Positions 41,467 through 50,566 of a DNA stretch of 64,000 bases are shown here, one piece after another (positions within the stretch are counted from its first letter, which is position 1; the number at the start of each line of letters is the position of its first letter). Origin of the DNA: Rhizorhabdus histidinilytica (lineage in GTDB: Bacteria > Pseudomonadota > Alphaproteobacteria > Sphingomonadales > Sphingomonadaceae); assembly GCF_900167915.1 (NCBI RefSeq), contig NZ_FUYM01000004.1:434001-498000 (forward strand), read 5' to 3'. The notes under the pieces are model-generated. The model made no database searches. It was not told where the DNA came from and saw only the letters and a program-made list of their open reading frames with translations. The translations under genes were made by a program, and so were the position numbers.

Positions 41467-41972
41467 GCTTCGCTATCGCTATCGCCTTGGCCGCCGCGCT
41501 TCCCGCCTCCACGCCGGAGCTCGGCACGCGCGAAGGCGCCTGCCGGCCGAATGAACCGGGCCCGGCGCTGCTGATCGACGTCGTCGGCCTCAAGGACCGC
41601 TCGGGCCTGCTCCGCGCCGAACTCTATCCGGCGGTCGACGGCGATTTCCTGGCCGACGACAATGTCCTGATCGCGGCGGGCAAGACCTTCGCGCGGGTCG
41701 ACATGACGGTGCCGCCCAGCGGGCCGGTCCGGCTGTGCATCCGCGTGCCGCGTGCCGGCCACTACGCGCTCTCGCTGCTCCACGATCGCAACGCCAACCT
41801 GAAGTTCGACCTGTCGGGCGACGGTATCGGCTTTCCCGGCAATCCGAAGCTCGGCTGGTCGAAGCCGCACGCCGACAAGGCCGCGGTCCAGGCGGGACCG
41901 GGCCTCACCACCATCGCGATCCGGCTCAACTATCGCCGCGGCCTCACCATGCGTCCCCTGGAGGATCGATGA
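41463..41972 (+). CDS. DUF2141 secreted protein
   Basis: 169-residue exported protein with a short signal peptide (MSFAIAIALAAALPAS). The DUF2141 domain shows LIDVVGLKDRSGLLRAELYP, VRLCIRVPRAGHYALSLLHD and the signature RNANLKFDLSGDGIGFPGNP. The biochemical role of the family is unknown. It starts 4 bp inside the flippase-like gene (ATGA) and ends 4 bp inside the next glycosyltransferase gene, so it is firmly within the glycan operon. The GDGIG-F-NP segment matches family members in sphingomonads and other Gram-negatives. Confidence 0.85.
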   Translation: MSFAIAIALAAALPASTPELGTREGACRPNEPGPALLIDVVGLKDRSGLLRAELYPAVDGDFLADDNVLIAAGKTFARVDMTVPPSGPVRLCIRVPRAGHYALSLLHDRNANLKFDLSGDGIGFPGNPKLGWSKPHADKAAVQAGPGLTTIAIRLNYRRGLTMRPLEDR

Positions 41973-43144
41973 AGATCGTCGACGTCAGCGCCTTCTACGC
42001 CCCCGAGGGCGGCGGCGTGAAAACCTATGTCGAGCAGAAGATCCGTGCGCTGGCGGCACGCGGCCACGAACTGGTGGTCGTCGCACCGTCGGACCGCGAT
42101 GCGATCGAGCCGCGCGGACCGGGATGCCGGATCGTCCACCTGGCCTCGCCGACGATGCCGCTCGACCGGCGCTACCGCTATTTCGCCGAGGCCGGGCCGG
42201 TCCATGCGGTGCTCGACGCCGAACGCCCGGATTTCGTCGAGGCCTCGTCCCCCTGGCGCACGGCCTCGATCGTCGCCGGATGGCAGGGCGCCGCACCGCG
42301 CGCGCTGGTGATGCACGCCGATCCGCTGGCGGCCTATGCCTATCGCTGGTTCGGTCCGATCGCCGAGCGGGCGACGATCGACCGCCATTTCCAATGGTTC
42401 TGGAACCATCTGCGCCGCAATGCCCGCCGGTTCGACCGGGTGATCTGCGCCAATCACGGCTTCGCCGCCCGGCTTTCGGCGGGCGGCGTCGCGCATGTGG
42501 CGACGGTGCCGCTGGGGATCGACGCCGGTATCTTCAGCCCCGTACATCGCGACGAGGCGTTGCGCGCCGACCTGCTCGCCCGCTGCGGGCTCGGGCCCGA
42601 CGCGCGGCTGCTGCTCGGGATCGGCCGGCACAGTCCGGAGAAGCGCTGGCCGATGGTGATCGACGCCTGCCAGCGCGCCAGCCTGAAGCGCCCGATCGGG
42701 CTGGTGCTGGTCGGCGGCGGGCGCGACAGCGCGCGAATCCGTCGGCACATCGGCGGCAATCCGCACGTCCACCTGCTCGCCCCGGTGCGCGACCGTATGT
42801 TGCTCGCCCGATTGATGGCGAGCGCCGACGCCCTGATCCACGGATGCGAGGCCGAGACCTATGGGCTTGCCGCCGCCGAAGCCGCGGCATCGGGCCTGCC
42901 GCTGATCGTCCCCGCAGAAGGGGGGGCCGCCGATCTGCTCCTGGCCGGCCAGGGCGAGCGATACCGGCCGGCGAGCAGCCGGTCGGCCGCCGCCGCGATC
43001 GATCGGTTGTTCGCCCGCGACATCGTCGGCCTCCACGCCGCGACCCGTGCCGCCGCAGGGCGGATCGCCACGATCGACGATCATTTCGATCGGCTGATCG
43101 CCGACTATACGGGGCTGTCGACGACGGCCCGGATCGTCGCCTGA
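41969..43144 (+). CDS. GT4-family glycosyltransferase
   Basis: 391-residue GT-B enzyme. The N-terminal domain opens MKIVDVSAFYAPEGGGVKTY with the Gly-rich acceptor-side loop. The donor domain has LLGIGRHSPEKRWPMVIDAC, LVLVGGGRDSARI and the E-x7-E motif ETYGLAAAEAAASGLPLIVP. GGAGGATCG precedes ATG 41969, which overlaps the DUF2141 stop (ATGA). The second GT gene starts 11 bp after its stop. It resembles mannosyl/glucosyl transferases acting on lipid or polyprenyl acceptors, but the sugar cannot be read from sequence. Confidence 0.92.
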   Translation: MKIVDVSAFYAPEGGGVKTYVEQKIRALAARGHELVVVAPSDRDAIEPRGPGCRIVHLASPTMPLDRRYRYFAEAGPVHAVLDAERPDFVEASSPWRTASIVAGWQGAAPRALVMHADPLAAYAYRWFGPIAERATIDRHFQWFWNHLRRNARRFDRVICANHGFAARLSAGGVAHVATVPLGIDAGIFSPVHRDEALRADLLARCGLGPDARLLLGIGRHSPEKRWPMVIDACQRASLKRPIGLVLVGGGRDSARIRRHIGGNPHVHLLAPVRDRMLLARLMASADALIHGCEAETYGLAAAEAAASGLPLIVPAEGGAADLLLAGQGERYRPASSRSAAAAIDRLFARDIVGLHAATRAAAGRIATIDDHFDRLIADYTGLSTTARIVA

Positions 43145-43155
43145 GGGGAACGGCC

Positions 43156-44286
43156 ATGAGGCATCCGCCGACGCCATTCGCCCAGGCAACCCATATCGCG
43201 ATCGTCATGCACGACTTCTCGAACGGCGGGACCGAACGGATCGCGATCCGCCTGGCCAACCGCTGGGCGCGGACGGGGCGCCGCGTATCGATCCTGTGCG
43301 GCACGGCCGAAGGGCCCGCCCGCGCGCTGGTCGATCCGGGGGTCGCGGTGATCGCGGTCTGGCCTGAGATCCAGCGGAGCCCCCTGTCGCGCTTCGCGCT
43401 GGGCCGCGCGCTCGCCGAATGCGTCGGGCTGCTCCGGCCGGACCTGCTGTTCGTCCCGGGCAATTTCCATATCCTGGTGATCGCGACCCTGGCCCATATG
43501 CTGGGGCCCGATCGGCCGGCGATCATCTGCAAGCTCAGCAATCCGCTCCGCCGCCCCGGCCGGGCACGCCCGCTTCAATGGCTGTTCGAGAGGATCGTCC
43601 GGCGCATGACCGGTGCCGTCGACGGCTTCGTCGCGATGTCGGCGGCCCTGGCGGACGAGGCGCGGCAGGTGCTGCGGCGGCCCGAGGTGCGGCTGATCCC
43701 CGAACCCAATCTCGACGAAAGCTATCGCCCGCCGCGCGGTACCGGACAGCGCGACGGCCGCACCATCCTGTGCGCCGGCCGGCTGGCGCCGCAAAAGAAT
43801 TTCGACCTGGCGGTCAAGGCTTTCGCCCGTGTCGACCCCGCCTTCGACGCCCGCCTGCTCATCCTGGGCGAAGGCGAGGCACGCCTGAAGCTGGAGATCC
43901 TCGTCGACCGGCTCTGCCTCAACGATCGCGTCCGGTTCGCCGGCCATGTTCCCGACATCCGTCCGGCCCTGGCGCGCGCCAGCCTGTTCCTGCTCAGTTC
44001 GCGCTATGAGGGCTATCCGGCGGTAGTCGTCGAGGCACTGGCCGCTGGCGTCCCCGTCGTCGCCACCGACTGCTCGCCTGCGATGGGGGAGATCATGGAT
44101 GACCCCACCTTCGGCCAGGTCGTTCCCGCCGATCCCGCCCGGCTGGCCGAAGCGATGGAGAGCCTGCTGCTCGACCCCTGGCGGCGGGTCGATGCGAGCC
44201 GCCTTGTCGAGCGGCATCGCGCGGATGCGGTCGGCGATCGCTACCTGGCCTTCTTCGACGCCGCAGTACAGGCCCGCCGGGGTTGA
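43156..44286 (+). CDS. GT4-family glycosyltransferase
   Basis: 376-residue GT-B glycosyltransferase, last gene of the overlapping glycan operon. Recognisable parts are IAIVMHDFSNGGTERIAIRL at the N-terminus, ILCAGRLAPQKNFDLAVKAF, ILGEGEARLKLE, VRFAGHVPDIRPALARA and the E-x7-E motif YEGYPAVVVEALAAGVPVVA. AGGGGAACGGCC precedes ATG 43156. It is distinct in sequence from the preceding GT, so the pair probably adds two different sugars or linkages. The convergent amidase gene ends 114 bp away, and I saw no strong terminator hairpin between them. Confidence 0.92.
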   Translation: MRHPPTPFAQATHIAIVMHDFSNGGTERIAIRLANRWARTGRRVSILCGTAEGPARALVDPGVAVIAVWPEIQRSPLSRFALGRALAECVGLLRPDLLFVPGNFHILVIATLAHMLGPDRPAIICKLSNPLRRPGRARPLQWLFERIVRRMTGAVDGFVAMSAALADEARQVLRRPEVRLIPEPNLDESYRPPRGTGQRDGRTILCAGRLAPQKNFDLAVKAFARVDPAFDARLLILGEGEARLKLEILVDRLCLNDRVRFAGHVPDIRPALARASLFLLSSRYEGYPAVVVEALAAGVPVVATDCSPAMGEIMDDPTFGQVVPADPARLAEAMESLLLDPWRRVDASRLVERHRADAVGDRYLAFFDAAVQARRG

Positions 44287-44399
44287 AATTCACTTCCATC
44301 ACCGGCGGTCGACCGGGCCCTCTTCACCAACGGACCCAGAAGGCCTGCGATATCAGGCCCAACACTGCAGCAGGTCGTCATATCGGTCGATTTCCGCTG

Positions 44400-45866
44400 C
44401 TAATCGCCATGGCTGGCATCGTCGCGCGCGTCAGGCACGGACAGATCCGCAGCACGCCCGAACCATGGCCGGGCTTCTTCGAGTTGGGCCGCCAGCGCGA
44501 AGATCGTCTCCTCGTCGCCGAAGCGGGCGGCGAATTGCGATCCGACCGGAATGCCCTGCTCAGTCCAATAGAGCGGGATCGAGGCGGCCGGCTGGCCCGT
44601 CACATTGTGAATCTGGGTAAAGGCCACCGACGCGGCCAGCGCGGCATCGAGTTGATCCTGATCGGGATTGGACGGATCGAGCACACCGATCTGCGGCGCG
44701 ACCTGCGCGGTCGTCGGCGACAGCACCAGGTCGAACGCGTCGGACTGGGCGCGGAACAGGCGTGACACCTCGGTCATGCTCTCCAGCCCGGCGATGAAGT
44801 CGCCGGCGCTCGCCCGCCGCGCGCCGTCGACCAGCCGCGCGACGTAGGTTTCGAGCTCTTCCATCCGCACCGGCCGGCCGGTCGCGCGGGCATGCTGGTC
44901 GAGGCTGTGCATCACCAGCATCGGCCAGACGACGAAATATATCTCGCGCAGCCGGCCATGATCGAAGCGCAGGTCCGCCTCGATCACCTCATGGCCGAGC
45001 TTCTCGCACAGCCTGGCGGTCTCCTCGATCGCGCGGATGCAATCGGCGTCGACCGGCGTATCGTCGAAGGCGCGGCGCTGCAGCGCGATGCGCAACCGCT
45101 TCGGCCGGGTCCGCGTCGCGGCGAGAAAGCCCCGGCGGGGCGGCGGAGCGGCATAAGGCGCGCCGGTGTCGGGCCCGTGCGTCACGTCCAGCAGCAGCGC
45201 GCTGTCGCGCACGGAGCGGCTGAGCACATGGGTTGTCGAGAAGCCGAGGAAGGCGCCATGGGCGGGCCCCGCCGGCACCCGGGCGCGGGTCGGCTTGATC
45301 CCGAACAGACCCGAGAAGGAGGCCGGGATGCGGATTGAGCCGCCGGCGTCGCCGCCCTGCGCGGCGGGCACGACCCCCGCCGCGACGGCCGCCGCCGCCC
45401 CGCCCGAGGAGCCCCCCGCCGTCCGCGACAGGTCCCAGGGATTCCGCGTCGGCCCGAACAGGCGGGATTCCGCGCTCGCCGCATAGCCGAACTCGGGCGT
45501 CGTGGTGCGGCCGAACAGAACCAGCCCTGCTGCCAGATAGCGCTTCACCACCTCGCTGTCGAAGCTCGACACCTGATCGCGCATCACCAGGCTGCCGCTG
45601 GTCATCGGCCAGCCGCGTCGATGGGTGGTGATGTCCTTCAACAGGAAGGGAACGCCAGCGAGCGGCGCCGACAAGGCGGCAGCCGCCGCGTCTACACGGC
45701 CGGCCTCGTACATCGGGTGGCAGATCGCGTTGAGCACCGGATTGACCGCTTCGGCCCGGGCGATCGCGGTTTCGAGCAGCTCGGCCGGCGTCACCTGGCC
45801 CGATCGGACGAGCTCCGCCATGGCGACGGCATCGAGCCCGCGATATTCGGAAAAGGAAAGGGCCAT
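44400..45866 (-). CDS. Amidase (amidase-signature family)
   Basis: 488-residue amidase-signature hydrolase with a complete Ser-cisSer-Lys triad: the Lys in VPFLLKDITT, and the Gly/Ser-rich loop RTAGGSSGGAAAAVAAGVVP followed by GGDAGGSIRIPASFSGLFGI holding both serines. Length is normal. It cleaves amide bonds of small molecules or linear amides; substrate unknown. ATG 45866 (MALSFSEYRG) is the first codon of the fold. It is divergent from a TetR regulator at 46018, which likely controls it. Confidence 0.92.
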   Translation of the reverse strand: MALSFSEYRGLDAVAMAELVRSGQVTPAELLETAIARAEAVNPVLNAICHPMYEAGRVDAAAAALSAPLAGVPFLLKDITTHRRGWPMTSGSLVMRDQVSSFDSEVVKRYLAAGLVLFGRTTTPEFGYAASAESRLFGPTRNPWDLSRTAGGSSGGAAAAVAAGVVPAAQGGDAGGSIRIPASFSGLFGIKPTRARVPAGPAHGAFLGFSTTHVLSRSVRDSALLLDVTHGPDTGAPYAAPPPRRGFLAATRTRPKRLRIALQRRAFDDTPVDADCIRAIEETARLCEKLGHEVIEADLRFDHGRLREIYFVVWPMLVMHSLDQHARATGRPVRMEELETYVARLVDGARRASAGDFIAGLESMTEVSRLFRAQSDAFDLVLSPTTAQVAPQIGVLDPSNPDQDQLDAALAASVAFTQIHNVTGQPAASIPLYWTEQGIPVGSQFAARFGDEETIFALAAQLEEARPWFGRAADLSVPDARDDASHGD

Positions 45867-46017
45867 GCGCGCTCTGTTCGTGAGGATCGACAGGAATCGA
45901 CGCAGGACTATCAGCCCCGCCGATCGTGGGGCAGGTGCGAATTGGCCACTTTGAGCCTCGTCTGCATGACCGGCGATTGCTAGTCTCGCCGGCCGGAACA
46001 TCGTCGGGAGATTTGCA

Positions 46018-46752
46018 TTGCCGCTGGATTCTTGGGCTGGAAGAGGGATCGTCTACGATCCGGCGGTCGCTGCCAGGCTGCTGAAGCGCAAGGACAGCGA
46101 GCGCGAGAAATCGCGCAACAAGAAGATCAGCGACATATTGGCGGTGGCGGTCAACATCTTCGCCCAGGAAGGCATCAGCGGCTTCTCGATCCGCCGCATC
46201 GCATCCGAGGCCGGCATCTCGCTCAGCACGCTCCAGCATTATTTCGGCACGCGCGACAATCTGCTGGTGCTGACGATCAATTCGCTGCTGGCCGGCTATA
46301 TCGCCGACTATACCGACATCAGCCGCGACACCCGCCTGTCCCCGCGCGAGCGGATGGTGAAGGTGATCGACGATCTGCTGCAGGTCATCTCCAACCCGCT
46401 GATTTGCGCCTTCTACGTCAATCTCTGGCCGACCGCGACGAAGGCCGACCCGGTCGCTGACATCGTCCGCGAAAGCTACACCCAATATTATGAGGCGCTG
46501 ACCACGATCATCTCGGGCATGCGGCCCGAACTGTCGCTGGAGAAAGCGTCGACGCTGAGCTGCCTGATCGGCTCGCAGATCGACGGCTTGGTCGTCACCC
46601 GCCTGATCGCGCCGCACGGCTTGCCCGACTGGGAGGTCATCGTCGATCGTTCGAAGGCAGCATGGCTGGCGATCATCGACGATTTCGATGCGCAGGAGGT
46701 CGCACCGGCCCCGGCCAGGAAGCCGGCGCGCAGGCCCCGCGCCAAGGACTAG
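46018..46752 (+). CDS. TetR/AcrR-family transcriptional regulator
   Basis: 244-residue regulator. The HTH is at about residues 35-85 (KISDILAVAVNIFAQEGISG, FSIRRIASEAGISLSTLQHY, FGTRDNLL), followed by a helical ligand-binding domain and a basic C-terminal tail (ARKPARRPRAKD). The start is a TTG at 46018 with GGGAG 7 bases upstream; no ATG precedes the HTH. It lies divergent from the amidase gene with 151 bp between, and upstream of a GabT-type aminotransferase in the same direction. It probably controls one or both. Confidence 0.88.
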   Translation: MPLDSWAGRGIVYDPAVAARLLKRKDSEREKSRNKKISDILAVAVNIFAQEGISGFSIRRIASEAGISLSTLQHYFGTRDNLLVLTINSLLAGYIADYTDISRDTRLSPRERMVKVIDDLLQVISNPLICAFYVNLWPTATKADPVADIVRESYTQYYEALTTIISGMRPELSLEKASTLSCLIGSQIDGLVVTRLIAPHGLPDWEVIVDRSKAAWLAIIDDFDAQEVAPAPARKPARRPRAKD

Positions 46753-46921
46753 GCGCGCACCGCCCGTCGGACGCCGGGGCGGACCATCGACCGACCATCA
46801 CGATATGGCCAGTTCCAACCTTGGGAAGCCGTCGCTTTCCACCGATGGATCATGCCGTGATCGATCCGGGGGCAAGCCTGGGCGACGCGCCTTTCTTTCC
46901 TCCATCAAAGATCGAAGGACC

Positions 46922-48226
46922 ATGTCGAAGCCCTTGACCTCATCGAATGACACCCTCTGGGACCGACGGTTGGCGGCGGTTCCGCACGGCGTCGCCACCG
47001 CTGCACCGATCTTCGCCGCCCGCGCGGAGAATGCGGAGATCTGGGACGTCGAAGGGCGGCGCTACATCGACTTCGCGTCCGGCATCGCGGTGCTCAACGT
47101 CGGCCATCGCCATCCGAGGATCATCGCCGCGGTCGAGGAGCAGCTCGGCCGCTTCACCCATACCGCCTTCCAGGTCGTCGGCTATGAGCCCTATGTCCGG
47201 CTGGCCGAGCGGCTGAACGCGCTGGCGCCAGTGGTCGGCCCCGCGAAGACGATCTTCTTCACCACCGGCGCGGAAGCAACCGAGAATGCAGTGAAGATCG
47301 CCCGCTACGCCAGCGGCCGCAGCGCGGTGATCGCCTTCGTCAACGGCTTTCACGGCCGCACCCTGCTCGCCTCGGCCATGACAGGGAAAGTCCTGCCCTA
47401 CAAGAAGGGCTTCGGCCCGCTCCCCGGCGATATCTACCATATCCCCTTTCCCAGCGAGGCGCACGGCGTCACGGTCGAGCACAGTCTCGCCGCGCTCGCC
47501 AACATCCTCAGCTCGGACGTCGAGGCGGCCAATGTCGCCGCGATCATCCTCGAACCCGTGCAGGGCGAAGGCGGCTTCCACGTCGCGCCGTTCACATTCC
47601 TGCGCGCGCTGCGCAGCCTGTGCGACGAGCATGGCATCGCACTGATCGCCGACGAGGTGCAGACCGGCATCGGCCGTACCGGCAAGCTGTTCGCGGTCGA
47701 ACATGCCGGGGTGCGGCCCGACCTGATCACCGTCGCCAAGTCGCTCGGCGGCGGCTTCCCGCTGTCGGCCGTCGTCGGCAACGCCGCACTGATCGACCGG
47801 GTGCCGCCCGGCGGCCTGGGCGGCACCTATGCCGGCTCGCCGATCGCCTGTGCCGCCGGCCTCGCCGTGCTCGACGTGATCGAGCAGGACGGACTCTGCG
47901 ACCGTGCCGAGCGGATGGGACGACGGATCACCGAGCGATTGGGTGCCATCGCCGCCCGCCGCGAGCTGCCGATCGGCATGCCGCGCGGCCTCGGCGCGAT
48001 GATCGCGTTCGATATCCGCGCCGGATTGGAGGACCTTCGGCCCGACGGCGGGGCTGCGAAGCGGGTCTGTGTCCGTGCGCTGGAACTCGGCCTGATCCTG
48101 CTGACCTGCGGCCAGCATGGCGAGGCGATCCGCCTGCTGGCGCCGCTGACCGCGTCCGATGCCGTGCTCGACGAAGGGCTCGACATCCTCGCACGGGCGC
48201 TGGCCGATACGCTGGGCACCGCATGA
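46922..48226 (+). CDS. gabT: 4-aminobutyrate aminotransferase-type class III transaminase
   Basis: 434-residue PLP enzyme very close in pattern to GabT: YIDFASGIAVLNVGHRHPRI, FFTTGAEATENAVKIARYAS, FHGRTLLASAMTGKVLPYKK, the aspartate in LIADEVQTGIGRTG, the PLP lysine in TVAKSLGGGFPLSAV, and GGTYAGSPIACAA. It would transfer the amino group of 4-aminobutyrate (or a related omega-amino acid) to 2-oxoglutarate and yield a semialdehyde. ATG 46922 has AAGGACC upstream. A GabD-like dehydrogenase is present at 56889, though 9 kb away and in another operon. The LysR gene starts 41 bp after its stop. Confidence 0.88.
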   Translation: MSKPLTSSNDTLWDRRLAAVPHGVATAAPIFAARAENAEIWDVEGRRYIDFASGIAVLNVGHRHPRIIAAVEEQLGRFTHTAFQVVGYEPYVRLAERLNALAPVVGPAKTIFFTTGAEATENAVKIARYASGRSAVIAFVNGFHGRTLLASAMTGKVLPYKKGFGPLPGDIYHIPFPSEAHGVTVEHSLAALANILSSDVEAANVAAIILEPVQGEGGFHVAPFTFLRALRSLCDEHGIALIADEVQTGIGRTGKLFAVEHAGVRPDLITVAKSLGGGFPLSAVVGNAALIDRVPPGGLGGTYAGSPIACAAGLAVLDVIEQDGLCDRAERMGRRITERLGAIAARRELPIGMPRGLGAMIAFDIRAGLEDLRPDGGAAKRVCVRALELGLILLTCGQHGEAIRLLAPLTASDAVLDEGLDILARALADTLGTA

Positions 48227-48267
48227 CGGGCTGGCGCGGCGCGCGGACGGATTGACCGGAGCGGCGA

Positions 48268-49224
48268 ATGGACCGCAGGAAATTCCTTCCGCCCTTCGCT
48301 GCCCTGCGCGCCTTCGAAGCGGTCGGGCGGCTACGCGGCGTCCGCAAGGCGGCCGAGACGCTGATGGTCGATCATGCGATCGTCAGCCGCCACGTCCGCG
48401 CGCTCGAGGCCTGGACCGGCGTCACCCTGCTCGACCGATCGCGCGGCGCCGGCATGCTGACCGAACAGGGCGCCGCCTATCATACCCGGATCACCGCCGC
48501 GTTCGCCGAGATCGCGAACGCCACCGCGGACCTGATGCATGTGCCCGACACACGGCTACTGCGGCTGTGGTGCGTGCCGGGCTTCGCGTCGCGCTGGCTG
48601 ATGCCCCGGCTCGATCGTTTCCATAAGCGCCATCCCGACATTGAGCTGGAGGTCCGGCCGAGCGACCGGCCGCCCGACTTCGCCGCTGACGAGGCGGACG
48701 TCGACATCCGCTATGTTCGCGACGGATCGCCGGCCCGGCAGGACCGGATCCGGCGGATCGAGTTGGCACGCCCCGCCGTCTACCCTGTGATCAGCCCATC
48801 CTTTCCGCTGGGCGGGGGCAGGCTGTTCGGCCCGCTCGACCTGCTGCGCGCGCCGCTGCTGCACGAGGAGGGCGATGGCGAATGGCGCGCCTGGCTGGCC
48901 GCGCAGGGCGTCACGGTGCCCAGCCAGTTGCCGGGCGTCCGGCTGTGGCACGCCCATGTCTGCATCGATGCCGCACGCCAGGGACAGGGCGTCGCGCTGG
49001 GCAACGACTTCCTCGTCGCAGCGGAGCTCGACACAGGCGCGCTCCGTCGGCTGGAACCGGCCGAGGCCGCTTTCCGGCCGGCGATCCTCGGCAGCTATGC
49101 ACTGATGGCGCGAGAGGACCGCTGGTCGGCCGATCCGGTCGCCAAGTTCCGGCGCTGGCTGCGCGCCGCGATCCGCAACGACATGCCGCCCGCCCCGGAC
49201 GAAGCCGGGGCGCACGCCGACTGA
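48268..49224 (+). CDS. LysR-family transcriptional regulator (GcvA-like)
   Basis: 318-residue LysR regulator. The winged helix occupies about residues 8-66 (PPFAALRAFEAVGRLRGVRK, AAETLMVDHAIVSRHVRALE). The PBP2-type effector domain contains LWCVPGFASRWLMPRLDRFH, LLHEEGDGEWRAWL and GQGVALGNDFLVAAEL, resembling GcvA-type regulators. Its stop is directly adjacent to the stop of the convergent CoA-transferase subunit B gene (no gap). It follows the GabT gene closely and may regulate it or the convergent GST-CoA transferase operon. Confidence 0.9.
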   Translation: MDRRKFLPPFAALRAFEAVGRLRGVRKAAETLMVDHAIVSRHVRALEAWTGVTLLDRSRGAGMLTEQGAAYHTRITAAFAEIANATADLMHVPDTRLLRLWCVPGFASRWLMPRLDRFHKRHPDIELEVRPSDRPPDFAADEADVDIRYVRDGSPARQDRIRRIELARPAVYPVISPSFPLGGGRLFGPLDLLRAPLLHEEGDGEWRAWLAAQGVTVPSQLPGVRLWHAHVCIDAARQGQGVALGNDFLVAAELDTGALRRLEPAEAAFRPAILGSYALMAREDRWSADPVAKFRRWLRAAIRNDMPPAPDEAGAHAD

Positions 49225-49860
49225 TCAGACGAACCGCGCACTCGTCCGCGCGCGAAGCTCCTCCAGCCCGATGCCGGGCGCGGTTTCCAGCAGCCTGAAG
49301 GGCGAATGCCGGTCGGATCGCGCGAACACCGCCAGGTTGGTGATCAGCATGTCGACCACATTCGCCCCGGTCAGCGGCAGGGTACAGTGATCGCGGAACT
49401 TCGGCGCGCCGTCCTTGGAGACGTGCTCCATCAGCACGATCACGCGGCGGACGCCGGCGACCAGGTCCATTGCCCCGCCCGGCCCCTTCACCAGCTTGCC
49501 GGGGATCGTCCAGTTGGCGAGGTCGCCATCCTCGGATACCTCCATCGCGCCCAGCACCGATGCGTCGATATGGCCGCCGCGGACCATCGCGAAGCTCTCC
49601 GCCGACGAGACGTAGCTCGTCCGGTCGAGCTCGGTGATCGTCTCCTTGCCGGCGTTGATCAGGTCGGCGTCGGCCTCGCCCGCCAGCGGGAAGGGTCCCA
49701 GCCCCAATATGCCGTTCTCCGAATGGAGCATGAGGTCGACGCCTGCCGGGATGTGGTTGGCGACCAGCGTCGGGATACCAATGCCCAGGTTGACGTAGAA
49801 GCCGTCCTCCAGCTCGCGCGCGGCACGCGCCGCCATCTGGTCGCGGGTCCAGCCCGTCAT
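49225..49860 (-). CDS. scoB: 3-oxoacid CoA-transferase subunit B
   Basis: 211-residue beta subunit of a family I CoA transferase. The N-terminus has [20 protein letters not shown]; the catalytic Glu is in [15 protein letters not shown]. The C-terminus ends in [16 protein letters not shown]. It moves CoA from succinyl-CoA to a 3-oxoacid such as acetoacetate or 3-oxoadipate, as a heteromer with the upstream subunit A. ATG 49860 overlaps the subunit A stop by 4 bp. It is the last gene of a minus-strand operon with two GST-like genes. The choice between ScoB, AtoA and PcaJ cannot be made by eye. Confidence 0.92.
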   Translation of the reverse strand: MTGWTRDQMAARAARELEDGFYVNLGIGIPTLVANHIPAGVDLMLHSENGILGLGPFPLAGEADADLINAGKETITELDRTSYVSSAESFAMVRGGHIDASVLGAMEVSEDGDLANWTIPGKLVKGPGGAMDLVAGVRRVIVLMEHVSKDGAPKFRDHCTLPLTGANVVDMLITNLAVFARSDRHSPFRLLETAPGIGLEELRARTSARFV

Positions 49861-50564
49861 GCCGCTTCCTCCCGCACGGTCAGCCGTTCGATGCGCTTCT
49901 CGTTGCTCGTCGCCAGGATCAGGCGATCGACATAGATGCCGGGCGTGTGGATCCGGTCCGCCCCGATCTCGCCAGGGCCGACCAGTTCCTCGACTTCGGC
50001 GACCGTCACCCGGCCGCAGGTGGCGACCACCGGATTGAAGTTGCGCGCGGACTTGCGGAACAACAGGTTGCCGTGCGGATCGCCCTTCCACGCCTTGACC
50101 AGCGCGACATCGGCCCGCAGCCCGCTTTCGAGCAGATAGGCCGTGTCGCCGAACATCCGCACCTCCTTGCCTTCAGCGATCAACGTGCCGACGCCGGTGC
50201 GCGTGTAGAAACCGGGAATGCCCGCTCCCCCCGCGCGGATGCGCTCGGCCAGCGTCCCTTGCGGACAGAACTCCACCTCGACCTCCCCGGCCAGATATTG
50301 CCGCTCGAACTCGCGGTTGCCGCCCATGAAGGAGCTGATCATCTTCGCGACCTGCCGCGTCTGCAGCAGCTTGCCGAGACCGAAATCCTCGATCCCGGCA
50401 TTGTTGGAGATGATGGTGAGCCGCCCGACCGCGCTGCGCCGCACCTCGTCGATCAGCGTCTCCGGTATGCCGCACAGGCCGAAGCCCCCGGCCGCGATGG
50501 TGATGCCGTCGCGGAGCAGCCCGTCGAGCGCGGAGCGCGCGTCCTCATATATCTTCCGTGCCAT
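49857..50564 (-). CDS. scoA: 3-oxoacid CoA-transferase subunit A
   Basis: 235-residue alpha subunit of a family I CoA transferase, with the CoA-binding Gly-rich segment [59 protein letters not shown] and [20 protein letters not shown]. It pairs with subunit B downstream (4-bp overlap). The stop of the upstream GST gene lies 2 bp before its ATG, so all four genes of the unit are closely packed. The close match to succinyl-CoA:3-ketoacid transferases suggests ketone-body or 3-oxoadipate metabolism. Confidence 0.92.
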   Translation of the reverse strand: MARKIYEDARSALDGLLRDGITIAAGGFGLCGIPETLIDEVRRSAVGRLTIISNNAGIEDFGLGKLLQTRQVAKMISSFMGGNREFERQYLAGEVEVEFCPQGTLAERIRAGGAGIPGFYTRTGVGTLIAEGKEVRMFGDTAYLLESGLRADVALVKAWKGDPHGNLLFRKSARNFNPVVATCGRVTVAEVEELVGPGEIGADRIHTPGIYVDRLILATSNEKRIERLTVREEAA

Positions 50565-50566
50565 CG

